The notes beneath the pieces were generated by a model. The model saw only the letters and a list, made by a program, of their open reading frames with translations. It did no database searches and was not told where the DNA came from. 11,021 nucleotides of DNA. Source: an uncultured Trueperaceae bacterium. Lineage in GTDB: Bacteria; Deinococcota; Deinococci; Deinococcales; Trueperaceae. Location of the stretch: the NCBI GenBank assembly GCA_937907415.1, contig CALCHY010000393.1, positions 1-11,021 of the forward strand, written 5' to 3'. Shown in pieces: positions 1-5,142 of the stretch (within the stretch, counting starts at the first letter, position 1; the number at the start of each line of letters is the position of its first letter). Position numbers and translations under genes: made by a program.

Positions 1-108
1 AACTGGTTACCGGGAGCGGGTCGCGCCCCCGGTACCGAGGTTCTTGGGTTGCGGCGCGCAACCTAGGGCCACGCGCCGTACGGTCGTGTTTCGCCCGTCA
101 ACGACGGG
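1..108. other. Region downstream of ssb with three hairpins
   Basis: No gene is visible. Three inverted repeats occur: TACCGGG/CCCGGTA (8-14, 28-34); GGTTGCG-GCG-CGCAACC (47-63); and GCCCGTC-AAC-GACGGGC (93-109), which touches the ssb stop. The last is the best candidate for an ssb terminator, but no U-run follows on the minus strand. Confidence 0.5.
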
Positions 109-894
109 CTAATCAAAAGGGAGATCTTCCTCCGGGGGGAACTCGTCCAGCGGGTCGATGGTGGGCGCGAGGTCCTGCGGGCTGGGCTGGCGCTCGCTGG
201 GGTCCTCGGCCCTGCCGGCGCCGGCGGGACGACGGATGGCACTGAGGCTGAAGGCCTCGAAGCGCGTGATGTAGCGCATGTTGCCTTCCTTGTCCTGGTA
301 GCTGTCGTTGTTGATGGGGCCCTCGATCAGCACCGGCGTGCCCTTCTTCAGTTCGGCCGCCTGCTCCGCGAGCTCGTTCCAGGCGGTGATGTCGAAGTAG
401 CTGACTACTTCTTCCTTCCCCTGGCGGAGGTTGGTGGCGATGCTGAGGTTGGTGACCGCGGCGCCGTTGGGGGTGTAGCGGAGTTCGGGGTCGCGGGTGA
501 GGTTCCCGAGCAGGGTGGCCATGTTCTGCCCGCCGGTGAGGCGCTCCTGGCCCCGCTTGTCCGTGACGGTGCCGAAGTCGGCTGCGAGCGGCGCGACACT
601 GTCCGCAACGATCTGAACGGTGCTCTTCTTGTTGCCGTCCTTGTCCTCGTACCGGCGCTGGTTGAGGGTGCCGAGCACCGTCACGTTGGCGCCCACCTGC
701 ATCTGGTCACGCATGAACTCGGCGTACTTACCCAGGATGTCGACCTGCTGGTAGAAGACGATGTCCTTGGCGCCGTCGCGGCTCTTCGCGTCGCCGGCGA
801 CCGTGATGGTGGTGATGGGGAAACCGCTGGCAGTGGTGCGGTCCTCGGACTTCACCACGCGTCCCGTGAGCTTAATGTTCGCTACGTTTCTCAT
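109..894 (-). CDS. ssb: Single-stranded DNA-binding protein with two OB folds (Deinococcus-Thermus type)
   Basis: Binds single-stranded DNA during replication, recombination and repair in the cytoplasm. The 261-aa product has an OB fold at about residues 1-110, a second at about 122-222, then a flexible acidic tail. The second fold carries the clearest SSB signature (NLTRDPELRYTPNGAAVTNL, 131-150). Two OB folds in one chain are known for Deinococcus-Thermus SSBs, which act as dimers instead of the usual tetramers; the length is close to Thermus SSB. I chose the ATG at 894 because AGGAGG sits 8 nt upstream (903-908) and the protein then begins like known SSBs; the frame stays open to 1002, but that extension is basic low-complexity residues and overlaps the upstream gene. 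The start overlaps the upstream stop as ATGA (891-894), suggesting translational coupling. The tail ends EEDLPFD: the usual terminal Phe is followed by one extra Asp. Confidence 0.96.
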   Translation of the reverse strand: MRNVANIKLTGRVVKSEDRTTASGFPITTITVAGDAKSRDGAKDIVFYQQVDILGKYAEFMRDQMQVGANVTVLGTLNQRRYEDKDGNKKSTVQIVADSVAPLAADFGTVTDKRGQERLTGGQNMATLLGNLTRDPELRYTPNGAAVTNLSIATNLRQGKEEVVSYFDITAWNELAEQAAELKKGTPVLIEGPINNDSYQDKEGNMRYITRFEAFSLSAIRRPAGAGRAEDPSERQPSPQDLAPTIDPLDEFPPEEDLPFD

Positions 895-1451
895 TGCTCG
901 TGCCTCCTGTAGGCGTTTGGATCCCCGGTGTTCTCCGGGCTGTTCTCTCGAATGCGCGAAGCGCTTCTTACGGCCGCGCGCGCGGTTAGGGCGTCGTCCC
1001 ATTGCGGTCCGAATTGGGCGCGGTACGCCTCGAGTTCGAATGGGTGGTGGAAGTAGGTGGTTTCGAGGTCGCCTCCGGTTTGGATGAGGAGTCGCGCGGC
1101 GTGCCAGAGGTAGATGAGGGTGGCGCCGAAGGTTGTGTGGCGCCGGTACTGTTCGACGTGAACGAGTTCGTGCGCGATGACGCTTTCGTCGTTCATGGCT
1201 TGCTGGCTGATGACTATGGTGCTACCGCCTGTGAAGGCGAGTTGGTCGCCGGGGAGCGTGGGCGCGACGAGCACGTTGGCGTGCTCCGCCCAGTAGGGCG
1301 GGTTGGGGTGTGGGGTGGCGCCGTGCGTTTTGGCGATGAGGTTGGCTGCGGCGCTGGCCACGACCGGCTGGTTGGTGCTGGCCTCAACGACTGTGGCCAT
1401 GCCGCCGAAGCCGTAAAGGACGAGGCAGAGAACTACGGACGCGCGTATCAA
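891..1451 (-). CDS. Small exported HExxH metallopeptidase-like protein
   Basis: A 186-aa product with a hydrophobic N-terminus (residues 4-24, VVLCLVLYGFGG in its core) that looks like a signal peptide or membrane anchor. HELVHVEQY at 94-102 is a zinc-metallopeptidase HExxH motif in the context seen in DUF4157-like and related minigluzincins. A likely third zinc ligand is E139 or E141 in HPFELEAY, a PFE-x-EA pattern common downstream of the motif in these families. All expected metal ligands are therefore present, but the substrate is unknown. The start is TTG at 1451, supported by AAGGA (1461-1465) with 9-nt spacing; an in-frame TAG at 1473-1475 rules out an earlier start. The gene overlaps ssb by four bases (ATGA). 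This could be a peptidase or a peptidase fold used structurally; activity is inferred. Confidence 0.75.
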   Translation of the reverse strand: MIRASVVLCLVLYGFGGMATVVEASTNQPVVASAAANLIAKTHGATPHPNPPYWAEHANVLVAPTLPGDQLAFTGGSTIVISQQAMNDESVIAHELVHVEQYRRHTTFGATLIYLWHAARLLIQTGGDLETTYFHHPFELEAYRAQFGPQWDDALTARAAVRSASRIRENSPENTGDPNAYRRHEQ

Positions 1452-1540
1452 AGCCGCCTGTCCTTTTCGGTCCTAGCGCCATTGGGCACCGAGAGCGCAG
1501 CGGACCCAGCTAGTGTTTCCGCCTCCGCGTGCGTTCTCAT
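1448..1540 (-). CDS. Possible 30-codon small ORF overlapping the metallopeptidase start
   Basis: An ATG at 1540 opens 30 codons (MRTHAEAETLAGS...), ending in a TGA that overlaps the TTG start of the metallopeptidase gene as TTGA (1448-1451). This matches the overlap style of the next junction (ATGA at 891-894) and could couple translation along the chain. The ribosome binding site upstream (GGTAAC) is weak and the peptide resembles nothing I know, so it may be chance. It lies 16 nt after the stop of the zinc-ribbon gene at 1557. Confidence 0.25.
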   Translation of the reverse strand: MRTHAEAETLAGSAALSVPNGARTEKDRRL

Positions 1541-1556
1541 GTTTCTATGTTACCGC

Positions 1557-1904
1557 TTATTGCTCGGGTCGCGCTAGGACCCTGATAGCCTCCACAGCTC
1601 GCGTGAGTTGCACGCGCGCGCTGCTGAACAGGAGTGCGGACACTCCCGTGAGGACTTCCCAGGTGCGGTTGGGTTGTGGAATGGGGAGTACGCGCGTGAA
1701 GGCGACGTCGCAGTGGAGGCAGCGGCAGTCTTGCTCGAGCGCGTGCTTTGCACGCTGCTTGGTGTGTCGCGCGCGCGTGATGTTGAGGGTGCCTTCGCAT
1801 GCGGGGCAGGTGGTGTTGAGGCTGGCTTGAATGTGCTCGTTGAAGGCGCGGGTGTGGGTGTGGTCGCGCCTGTCGGCGCCTCGTGTTGGGCCTAGCATGC
1901 GCAT
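1557..1904 (-). CDS. Small zinc-ribbon protein of unknown function
   Basis: A 115-aa basic protein. Two CxxC knuckles (CPAC near residue 33, CLHC near residue 62) 25 residues apart make a likely zinc ribbon, followed by DVAFTRVLP and a helical C-terminus. The second knuckle and its tail (CLxCxVxF) match the IS-interrupted gene ending at 6630, so the two are probably related domains. Two in-frame starts exist: ATG at 1904 and ATG at 1898. AAGG (1907-1910) is only 2 nt from the first but 8 nt from the second, so 1898 may be the used start. The hairpin leader at 1911-1924 lies directly upstream. Nucleic-acid binding is plausible for a zinc ribbon but is inference. Confidence 0.6.
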   Translation of the reverse strand: MRMLGPTRGADRRDHTHTRAFNEHIQASLNTTCPACEGTLNITRARHTKQRAKHALEQDCRCLHCDVAFTRVLPIPQPNRTWEVLTGVSALLFSSARVQLTRAVEAIRVLARPEQ

Positions 1905-1910
1905 CGCCTT

Positions 1911-1930
1911 GCCCCGTTAGGGGCTTCTTT
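1911..1930 (-). promoter_or_regulatory. Leader hairpin, copy 1
   Basis: On the minus strand this reads AAAGAAGCCCC-TAAC-GGGGC, a 5-bp stem with a 4-nt loop ending 6 nt before the ATG at 1904. It belongs to a three-member set (4611-4630 and 9535-9555). No U-run follows the stem on the minus strand, so it is not a typical intrinsic terminator in the direction of the genes. Confidence 0.5.
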
Positions 1931-1974
1931 CCTGCGCCGGGAGGCGCGCTGGTTCTGGCCGCGGGCGGAATGTG

Positions 1975-1998
1975 GCGGGCCGCTCGGAGGCGGCCCGC
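1975..1998 (-). terminator. Strong GC hairpin downstream of the lipoprotein gene
   Basis: GCGGGCCGC (1975-1983) and GCGGCCCGC (1990-1998) form a perfect 9-bp stem with a 6-nt loop, starting 24 nt after the lipoprotein stop at 2023. No U-tract follows on the minus strand (next bases CACATTCC), so intrinsic termination is plausible but not certain; an mRNA 3'-end stabiliser is the alternative. Confidence 0.5.
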
Positions 1999-2022
1999 GT
2001 GGTGCTTGGTTGTGGCGTGCGG

Positions 2023-2230
2023 TTATTCAGGCGCGACGAGCCATTTGCCGTCGACCTTGTGGAGGGTGAGGGGTAGTGATCGCACGAACGTCTTGCGTGT
2101 GGGGTCGGTGCGGTAGTTCTGCTGGGATTCTGCGCGCCTGAGGAACCTGGTGCGCGCGAGGTGCTCGCCGATCGTGTCTAGGTGGGGCTGGAGTTGCTGG
2201 CGGAACCCGCTGATGTCGATGGTGCCTTCG
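2023..2230 (-). pseudogene. 3' part of a lipoprotein gene interrupted by a TnpB element
   Basis: Reading from 2230 to the TAA at 2023-2025 gives an uninterrupted frame EGTIDISGFRQQLQPHLDTI... ending LPLTLHKVDGKWLVAPE. The ending, a strand of type LHKVDGKWLV, is typical of NTF2-like and DUF4878-like secreted proteins. This fits the N-terminal half at 3918-3488, whose TADPQQVAENFITAAIQGD segment is also of that type. There is no start codon with a ribosome site; the piece is orphaned by the element at about 2231-3487. With that element removed (1257 bp, a multiple of three under my inferred ends), the two halves join in frame as ...KALT-EGTIDIS.... The original protein would be about 212 aa. 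Confidence 0.75.
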
Positions 2231-2240
2231 TTGACATCCT

Positions 2241-2260
2241 CCCCGCATTGAAATGCGGGG
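2241..2260 (-). repeat. Right-end hairpin of the TnpB element, predicted 3' end of the omega RNA
   Basis: A perfect 8-bp stem (CCCCGCAT / ATGCGGGG) with loop TTCA, starting 9 nt after the tnpB stop. In IS200/IS605 elements the TnpB guide (omega) RNA comprises the tnpB 3' end and right end, with the guide read from the flank just beyond. Here the guide would begin near 2230 inside the lipoprotein gene. The hairpin is seen; the RNA role is by family analogy. Confidence 0.6.
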
Positions 2261-2269
2261 ATTCCTGAC

Positions 2270-3382
2270 TCAGTCAGCGGCCATCCCCGCCAATAGCGGG
2301 TCCGGTCGTCTTACGACGTCAACACCAGCGCGGTTGAAGCCAGCCGCGGCAAGAATCGCTCTCGCAGCGTTCCGATCGCGATCAGCCATATGGCCGCAAG
2401 CATCGCAACGGAACGTTCGTTCATCGAGCGGCAGGCGCGACTTGGCTCTCGTCCCGCAACAACCGCACGTCATCGTTGAATAAGCAGGCGGCACCAGGAC
2501 CACGTCCCGACCCGCACGCTTCGCGAACTCGATCAGTTCTCTCTTGGTAGCGCCGATGGCGGCGTCAGCCGCCTTCCTCGCCATGCTGCTCTTCGCAAGG
2601 AACTTGGGCTTGAAGTCCTCCACCGCGATCCGATCGAACTCAGCTACGACCTTCCTCGCCCACTTCCGGCCGGCGTCCTGCAGCTGACGAGCGACCTTCT
2701 TGTGGAGTTTCGCCACCTGCAGTTTCGCCTGCTGGTAGCCCCGCGAGGCTTTTTTGCCCGGTTTAGGTTTGCGCCTGGCCATGCGCCGCTGGTACTTCGC
2801 CAGCTTTGCAGCCGCCTTGCGGGTGCGCTCCGCGTGCGGCAGGTCATAGGCGGGGTTCGTGGTGGTGGCCACCTGCTTTACGCCCCAGTCGATCCCGACC
2901 GCCCTATTGGTCGGCGTCAGAGGCGCCTCTTCGCGCTCGACCACGAAACTCGCGTACCAGTGGCCTAACGAATCCCGGTAGACGCGCACGCTGCTCGGCT
3001 CGCTGGGCAGCTCCCGCGACCACACCACGGGGATGACTGTCTTGCGCGGCAGGTGCAGGCGGCCCTTCTGGATGGAGAAACCGCGCCTGGTGTAGTTGAG
3101 GCTGGGCAGGTCGCGCCTGGCGCTCTTGAAACGCCGCGCCTTCTTGTCAGCCCGGAAGGCGCGCAACACCTGCTGCTGCGCCACCACCGAACCCGCCGCC
3201 AACCAACCATGCGTAGCGCGAAGCGCGGTCAGGTCCGTGTCCTTCAGCCAGTAGCGGCGCTCCCGCTTGGCGGCCACCGCCTGGTTCCACAACCAGCGGC
3301 AAACGTTCCACTCGCGCTCGAGAGCGCGAACCGCGTTGCGACCGGGCCGCAGGCGGTAGGTGTAACGGAGCGTCACCGGCAT
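2270..3382 (-). CDS. tnpB: RNA-guided nuclease TnpB of an IS200/IS605-type element
   Basis: A 370-aa protein of usual TnpB length. TnpB proteins are RuvC-type nucleases guided by an RNA made from the element's right end; they cut DNA next to a target-adjacent motif and help retain the transposon. The N-terminal region begins TLRYTYRLRPG, typical of the family. The RuvC residues look intact: D165 (GIDWGVKQ), E255 (AVEDFKPK) and D336 (ADRDRNAARAI). The zinc finger is complete, with C306/C309 and C326/C329 (CGCCG ... CDACG). The ATG at 3382 is chosen by homology; AAGG lies only 1 nt upstream, so a GTG two codons later is possible. The stop is 9 nt from the right-end hairpin. It lies inside a lipoprotein gene in the same orientation and probably relies on its own or read-through transcription. 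Confidence 0.93.
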   Translation of the reverse strand: MPVTLRYTYRLRPGRNAVRALEREWNVCRWLWNQAVAAKRERRYWLKDTDLTALRATHGWLAAGSVVAQQQVLRAFRADKKARRFKSARRDLPSLNYTRRGFSIQKGRLHLPRKTVIPVVWSRELPSEPSSVRVYRDSLGHWYASFVVEREEAPLTPTNRAVGIDWGVKQVATTTNPAYDLPHAERTRKAAAKLAKYQRRMARRKPKPGKKASRGYQQAKLQVAKLHKKVARQLQDAGRKWARKVVAEFDRIAVEDFKPKFLAKSSMARKAADAAIGATKRELIEFAKRAGRDVVLVPPAYSTMTCGCCGTRAKSRLPLDERTFRCDACGHMADRDRNAARAILAAAGFNRAGVDVVRRPDPLLAGMAAD

Positions 3383-3443
3383 ACCTTAGTCGACCGCCAA
3401 ACGCAGAAAGCGGGTGTCTGTTTGCACACCTGGGGCTATCTCT

Positions 3444-3463
3444 CCCCGCACTGAAGTACGGGG
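3444..3463 (-). repeat. Left-end hairpin of the TnpB element
   Basis: An 8-bp stem with one G-U pair and a TTCA loop on the minus strand, nearly the same sequence as the right-end hairpin at 2241-2260. It marks the left end expected for single-strand transposition by a TnpA in trans. Confidence 0.6.
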
Positions 3464-3487
3464 CATCCCGCCCCAGACCCCACTTCT

Positions 3488-3918
3488 GTGAGTGCCTTGT
3501 AGGCGGCGTCGTTGAGGATCTCTTTGAGTTCGGTTGCTTAGGCGTTGAACCGGTGTGAGGGGTAGGCGTAGCCGACTGTGAGGAAGCCGCTGTCTTGGCC
3601 TTTGGCGAGTACCTCTGTGGTTGGGACGTCGAACTGGGCGGCGAGCCTGGTGGTGTTGCCGACGGTCTCGTTGAGGACGATGCGGAACTCGGCGCCGCTG
3701 GGGAAGTTCGATTTGACCGCGTCGACCATGCTGCTCACGAATGTCTTGCCTTCGTTGGTGACGAGTTGGGTGACGGTCGCGGTGTCGCCCTGGATGGCGG
3801 CGGTGATGAAGTTCTCTGCGACCTGCTGGGGGTCGGCGGTCTTGCCGCCGCAGGCGGTCAGGAGGATGGCCAGGATGATCATGACCAGGGTCGCGAGGGT
3901 GCTTCTTGGGTTCTTCAT
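3488..3918 (-). pseudogene. 5' part of a lipoprotein gene with an in-frame stop (NTF2-like or DUF4878-like)
   Basis: The ATG at 3918 has AAGGA upstream and starts 14 nt after the previous stop, so it is in an operon with the 181-aa gene. Residues 1-23 form a lipoprotein signal peptide: charged start, hydrophobic core LVMIILAILLTA, lipobox LTAC with Cys23 as the lipidated residue. The mature part (DPQQVAENFITAAIQGDTAT) is typical of NTF2-like or DUF4878-like lipoproteins. Codon 127 is TAA (3538-3540), but the frame continues sensibly as ATELKEILNDAAYKALT up to the TnpB element, and the 3' part lies at 2230-2023. A single change from CAA (Gln) would explain the stop. As the sequence stands, a 126-aa truncated lipoprotein could be made. 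It is broken twice: by a nonsense codon and by an insertion. Confidence 0.75.
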
Positions 3919-3932
3919 GGTGGTCCTTGTTG

Positions 3933-4478
3933 TCAGGAGTTGAGTGGGCGTGGTGCGGGCCAGGGGATGCTGGCGTCGCGGGTGTCGATCTGGATGGTGT
4001 CGTGCTCGCGCTTGGTGGCGTTCGCGAGTGCGGTGGCTTGTTCGGGCGGTAGGCCTTCAGCCAGGTACGTTCCGAGCGCGAACGCGCGCGTGTCGATGTC
4101 GGGGCTTCCGGCTGCCTGGAGAGCGTCGTGCACGCGTCTGCGTAGGTACTCGGTGTCGCTCTGGGGCGCGAGCTCGAGTATTGGGGTGACGTGCCTTTGG
4201 GTGCCGTAGGCGTCGGTGATGGTGAGTTGGTCGAGGGTGTAGCTGTTGCCGTCTTCTGCGAGGTAGAGGCGGCGGCCGTGGCGTGTGCTGGGTTTGGCGT
4301 CTTCGTAGAAGAATTCGCTCTCGGCGACTTCGCGTTCGACGGTGTAGGCGCCGTCGGGGGTTTCTACTAGGGCGAAGCGGGAGTGGTAGGCGCATTCGCC
4401 TTTGTCGAGGATGGCGGTGATGGGGCTGCCGTTGGGGGCGGTCATTTCGACTTCGGTGCCGAGGGTGGAGTCGATCAC
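3933..4478 (-). CDS. Hypothetical protein of 181 aa
   Basis: I do not recognise this protein. The first 100 residues are polar and predicted strand-rich (MTAPNGSPITAILDKGECA, then YTVEREVAESEFFYED and RRLYLAEDGNSYTLDQLTI). About 105-165 looks helical (TEYLRRRVHDALQAAG, LPPEQATALANATKREHD). There is no signal peptide and no obvious catalytic motif. The start is GTG at 4478 with AGAGG about 12 nt upstream, a long spacing; ATG at 4445 (residue 12) is an alternative. It is preceded by the micro-ORF and hairpin at 4509-4567, which may control it, and is followed 14 nt later by the lipoprotein gene, so the two are probably co-transcribed. Confidence 0.65.
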   Translation of the reverse strand: MIDSTLGTEVEMTAPNGSPITAILDKGECAYHSRFALVETPDGAYTVEREVAESEFFYEDAKPSTRHGRRLYLAEDGNSYTLDQLTITDAYGTQRHVTPILELAPQSDTEYLRRRVHDALQAAGSPDIDTRAFALGTYLAEGLPPEQATALANATKREHDTIQIDTRDASIPWPAPRPLNS

Positions 4479-4508
4479 GGTGTGGTGGGTCCTCTCGTGG
4501 GGGTTGGT

Positions 4509-4533
4509 GGCCGCCCCGGATTGGGGGGCGGCC
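4509..4533 (-). terminator. GC-rich hairpin between micro-ORF and the 181-aa gene (possible attenuator)
   Basis: GGCCGCCCC (4509-4517) and GGGGCGGCC (4525-4533) form a perfect 9-bp stem with a 7-nt loop, 13 nt after the micro-ORF stop. An overlapping small stem CCGG-TCAG-CCGG (4532-4543) shares bases with it, so the two could exclude each other. The minus strand shows no U-tract after the stem (ACCAACCCCC), so termination is not assured. Confidence 0.5.
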
Positions 4534-4546
4534 GGTCAGCCGGTGG

Positions 4547-4567
4547 TTAGTAGATGTACTTGCGCAT
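4547..4567 (-). CDS. Six-codon micro-ORF (MRKYIY), possible leader peptide
   Basis: ATG CGC AAG TAC ATC TAC TAA encodes MRKYIY. It has one of the best ribosome sites in the window: AAGGGGAG ends 6 nt before the ATG (+ strand ctcccctt, 4574-4581). It is followed at once by the GC hairpin at 4509-4533 and then, 69 nt after its stop, by the 181-aa gene. A tiny peptide with a strong ribosome site and a following hairpin fits a leader peptide controlling downstream expression, but it could also be a remnant of a longer gene. Two of six codons are tyrosine (TAC). Confidence 0.5.
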   Translation of the reverse strand: MRKYIY

Positions 4568-4610
4568 GGTGGTCTCCCCTTCTCTTGTTCTGGTGGGACG
4601 CTGCACGTGT

Positions 4611-4630
4611 GCCCCCGTAGGGGGCTTCCT
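4611..4630 (-). promoter_or_regulatory. Leader hairpin, copy 2
   Basis: On the minus strand AGGAAGCCCCC-TAC-GGGGGC, a 6-bp stem with a 3-nt loop, 43 nt before the micro-ORF start. A perfect palindrome TCAGTACTGA lies next to it at 4637-4646. Same set as 1911-1930 and 9535-9555. After the stem the minus strand continues ACACGTGCAGCGTC; AGCGTC also follows copy 3. Confidence 0.5.
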
Positions 4631-4732
4631 AAGAAGTCAGTACTGAGGGAGCGGGGTGCAGAGGGTCATCTCTACGGCAGGGTGGGGAGTGGCGCCTTTG
4701 GCGGGCAGGAGCGCCCCACGGGTGACGCTGTC

Positions 4733-4969
4733 TTATCGCCGGCCGAGCGCCTGCTTGGCGGCCTCTATGCGCTCTGGGCGGCGATGGGGGAACTCGTAGG
4801 TAATGACGGCTTCGTGGCCGTCGAACTCGGTGATGTCCTCGTCCTCGTAGTGCTCCGTCTCGTAGTCGACGATCAGGATGTCCAGCTCGAAGCCTTCGGC
4901 GCTGAGGGTGTAGTCGGTGCCATGTTCGCTCAGCTCGATGAGGAGCGTCGCCTTCTTGGTCTTGGGCAT
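4733..4969 (-). CDS. Small acidic protein of 78 aa, unknown function
   Basis: I do not recognise this protein. It begins MPKTKKATLLIELSEHGTDY, has an acidic strand-rich middle (LDILIVDYETEHYEDEDITE), and ends in a basic helix (RRPERIEAAKQALGRR). The ATG at 4969 has a perfect AAGGAG 5 nt upstream. The same frame is open back to 5068, but that extension is low-complexity and has no ribosome site. It follows the sigma factor gene by 173 nt on the same strand, with a stem-loop between them, and could be read with it. The acidic charge resembles small DNA-mimic or anti-restriction proteins, but there is no specific motif to support that. Confidence 0.7.
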   Translation of the reverse strand: MPKTKKATLLIELSEHGTDYTLSAEGFELDILIVDYETEHYEDEDITEFDGHEAVITYEFPHRRPERIEAAKQALGRR

Positions 4970-5056
4970 GGGGTCTCCTTGGGTTTGGGGCTCTGGCGCG
5001 TCGTGGTCCTGTTGTCGCTTGTGCGTGCCGCGCTCGCGCGGTTTCTTGAATGAGGT

Positions 5057-5091
5057 CGCCCCCGTCACGGGTGGTGCTTGTGGCGGGGGCG
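5057..5091 (-). terminator. Stem-loop after the sigma factor gene
   Basis: CGCCCCCG (5057-5064) and CGGGGGCG (5084-5091) form a perfect 8-bp stem with a 19-nt loop, located 52 nt after the sigma gene stop. The minus strand then reads TCATTCAAG without a U-run, so this is a weak terminator candidate or a processing site. Confidence 0.4.
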
Positions 5092-5142
5092 GTTGGAGTG
5101 GGGCGCGTTGTGGGAGAAGGCGCGCGTGGGGAGTGGTGTGGG

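Larger units (their letters stand above)
2231..3487 (-). mobile_element. TnpB-only IS200/IS605-type element (IS1341-like)
   Basis: The element carries tnpB and no tnpA. Its ends hold matching imperfect hairpins: on the minus strand CCCCGTACTTCAGTGCGGGG at the left end (3444-3463) and CCCCGCATTTCAATGCGGGG at the right end (2241-2260), both with a TTCA loop. The right hairpin is preceded by GAAT and followed 6 nt later by TCAA, the guide and right cleavage sequences known from IS608. I place the right end after TCAA (2231). For the left end I infer insertion after TCAC (3488-3491), because this restores the host reading frame and resembles the IS608 target TTAC. No target duplication is expected in this family. 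The left boundary could be off by some bases. Without tnpA, movement would need help from another element. Confidence 0.7.

Noticed and set aside
895..1002. N-terminal extension of SSB to 1002
   Set aside because: Basic low-complexity residues that overlap the upstream gene; AGGAGG marks the ATG at 894.
1002..1577. A 191-codon plus-strand open frame
   Set aside because: Antisense to the metallopeptidase-like gene and spanning its flank; composition is that of a shadow frame.
1911..1930. Leader hairpins read as plus-strand intrinsic terminators
   Set aside because: They do have a TTCTT tail on the plus strand, but no plus-strand genes exist here; kept as leader elements on the minus strand, with this as the stated alternative.
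2027..2248. A minus-strand 73-codon frame rich in Arg, Pro and His
   Set aside because: Another frame of the same stretch gives a coherent protein end (EGTIDIS ... WLVAPE) that matches the interrupted lipoprotein.
2241..3463. The two similar hairpins read as a CRISPR-like repeat pair
   Set aside because: Only two copies, 1.2 kb apart, each at one end of a tnpB gene; they are IS200/IS605 ends.
4970..5068. N-terminal extension of the 78-aa gene to 5068
   Set aside because: Low-complexity residues and no ribosome site, while ATG at 4969 has a perfect AAGGAG.
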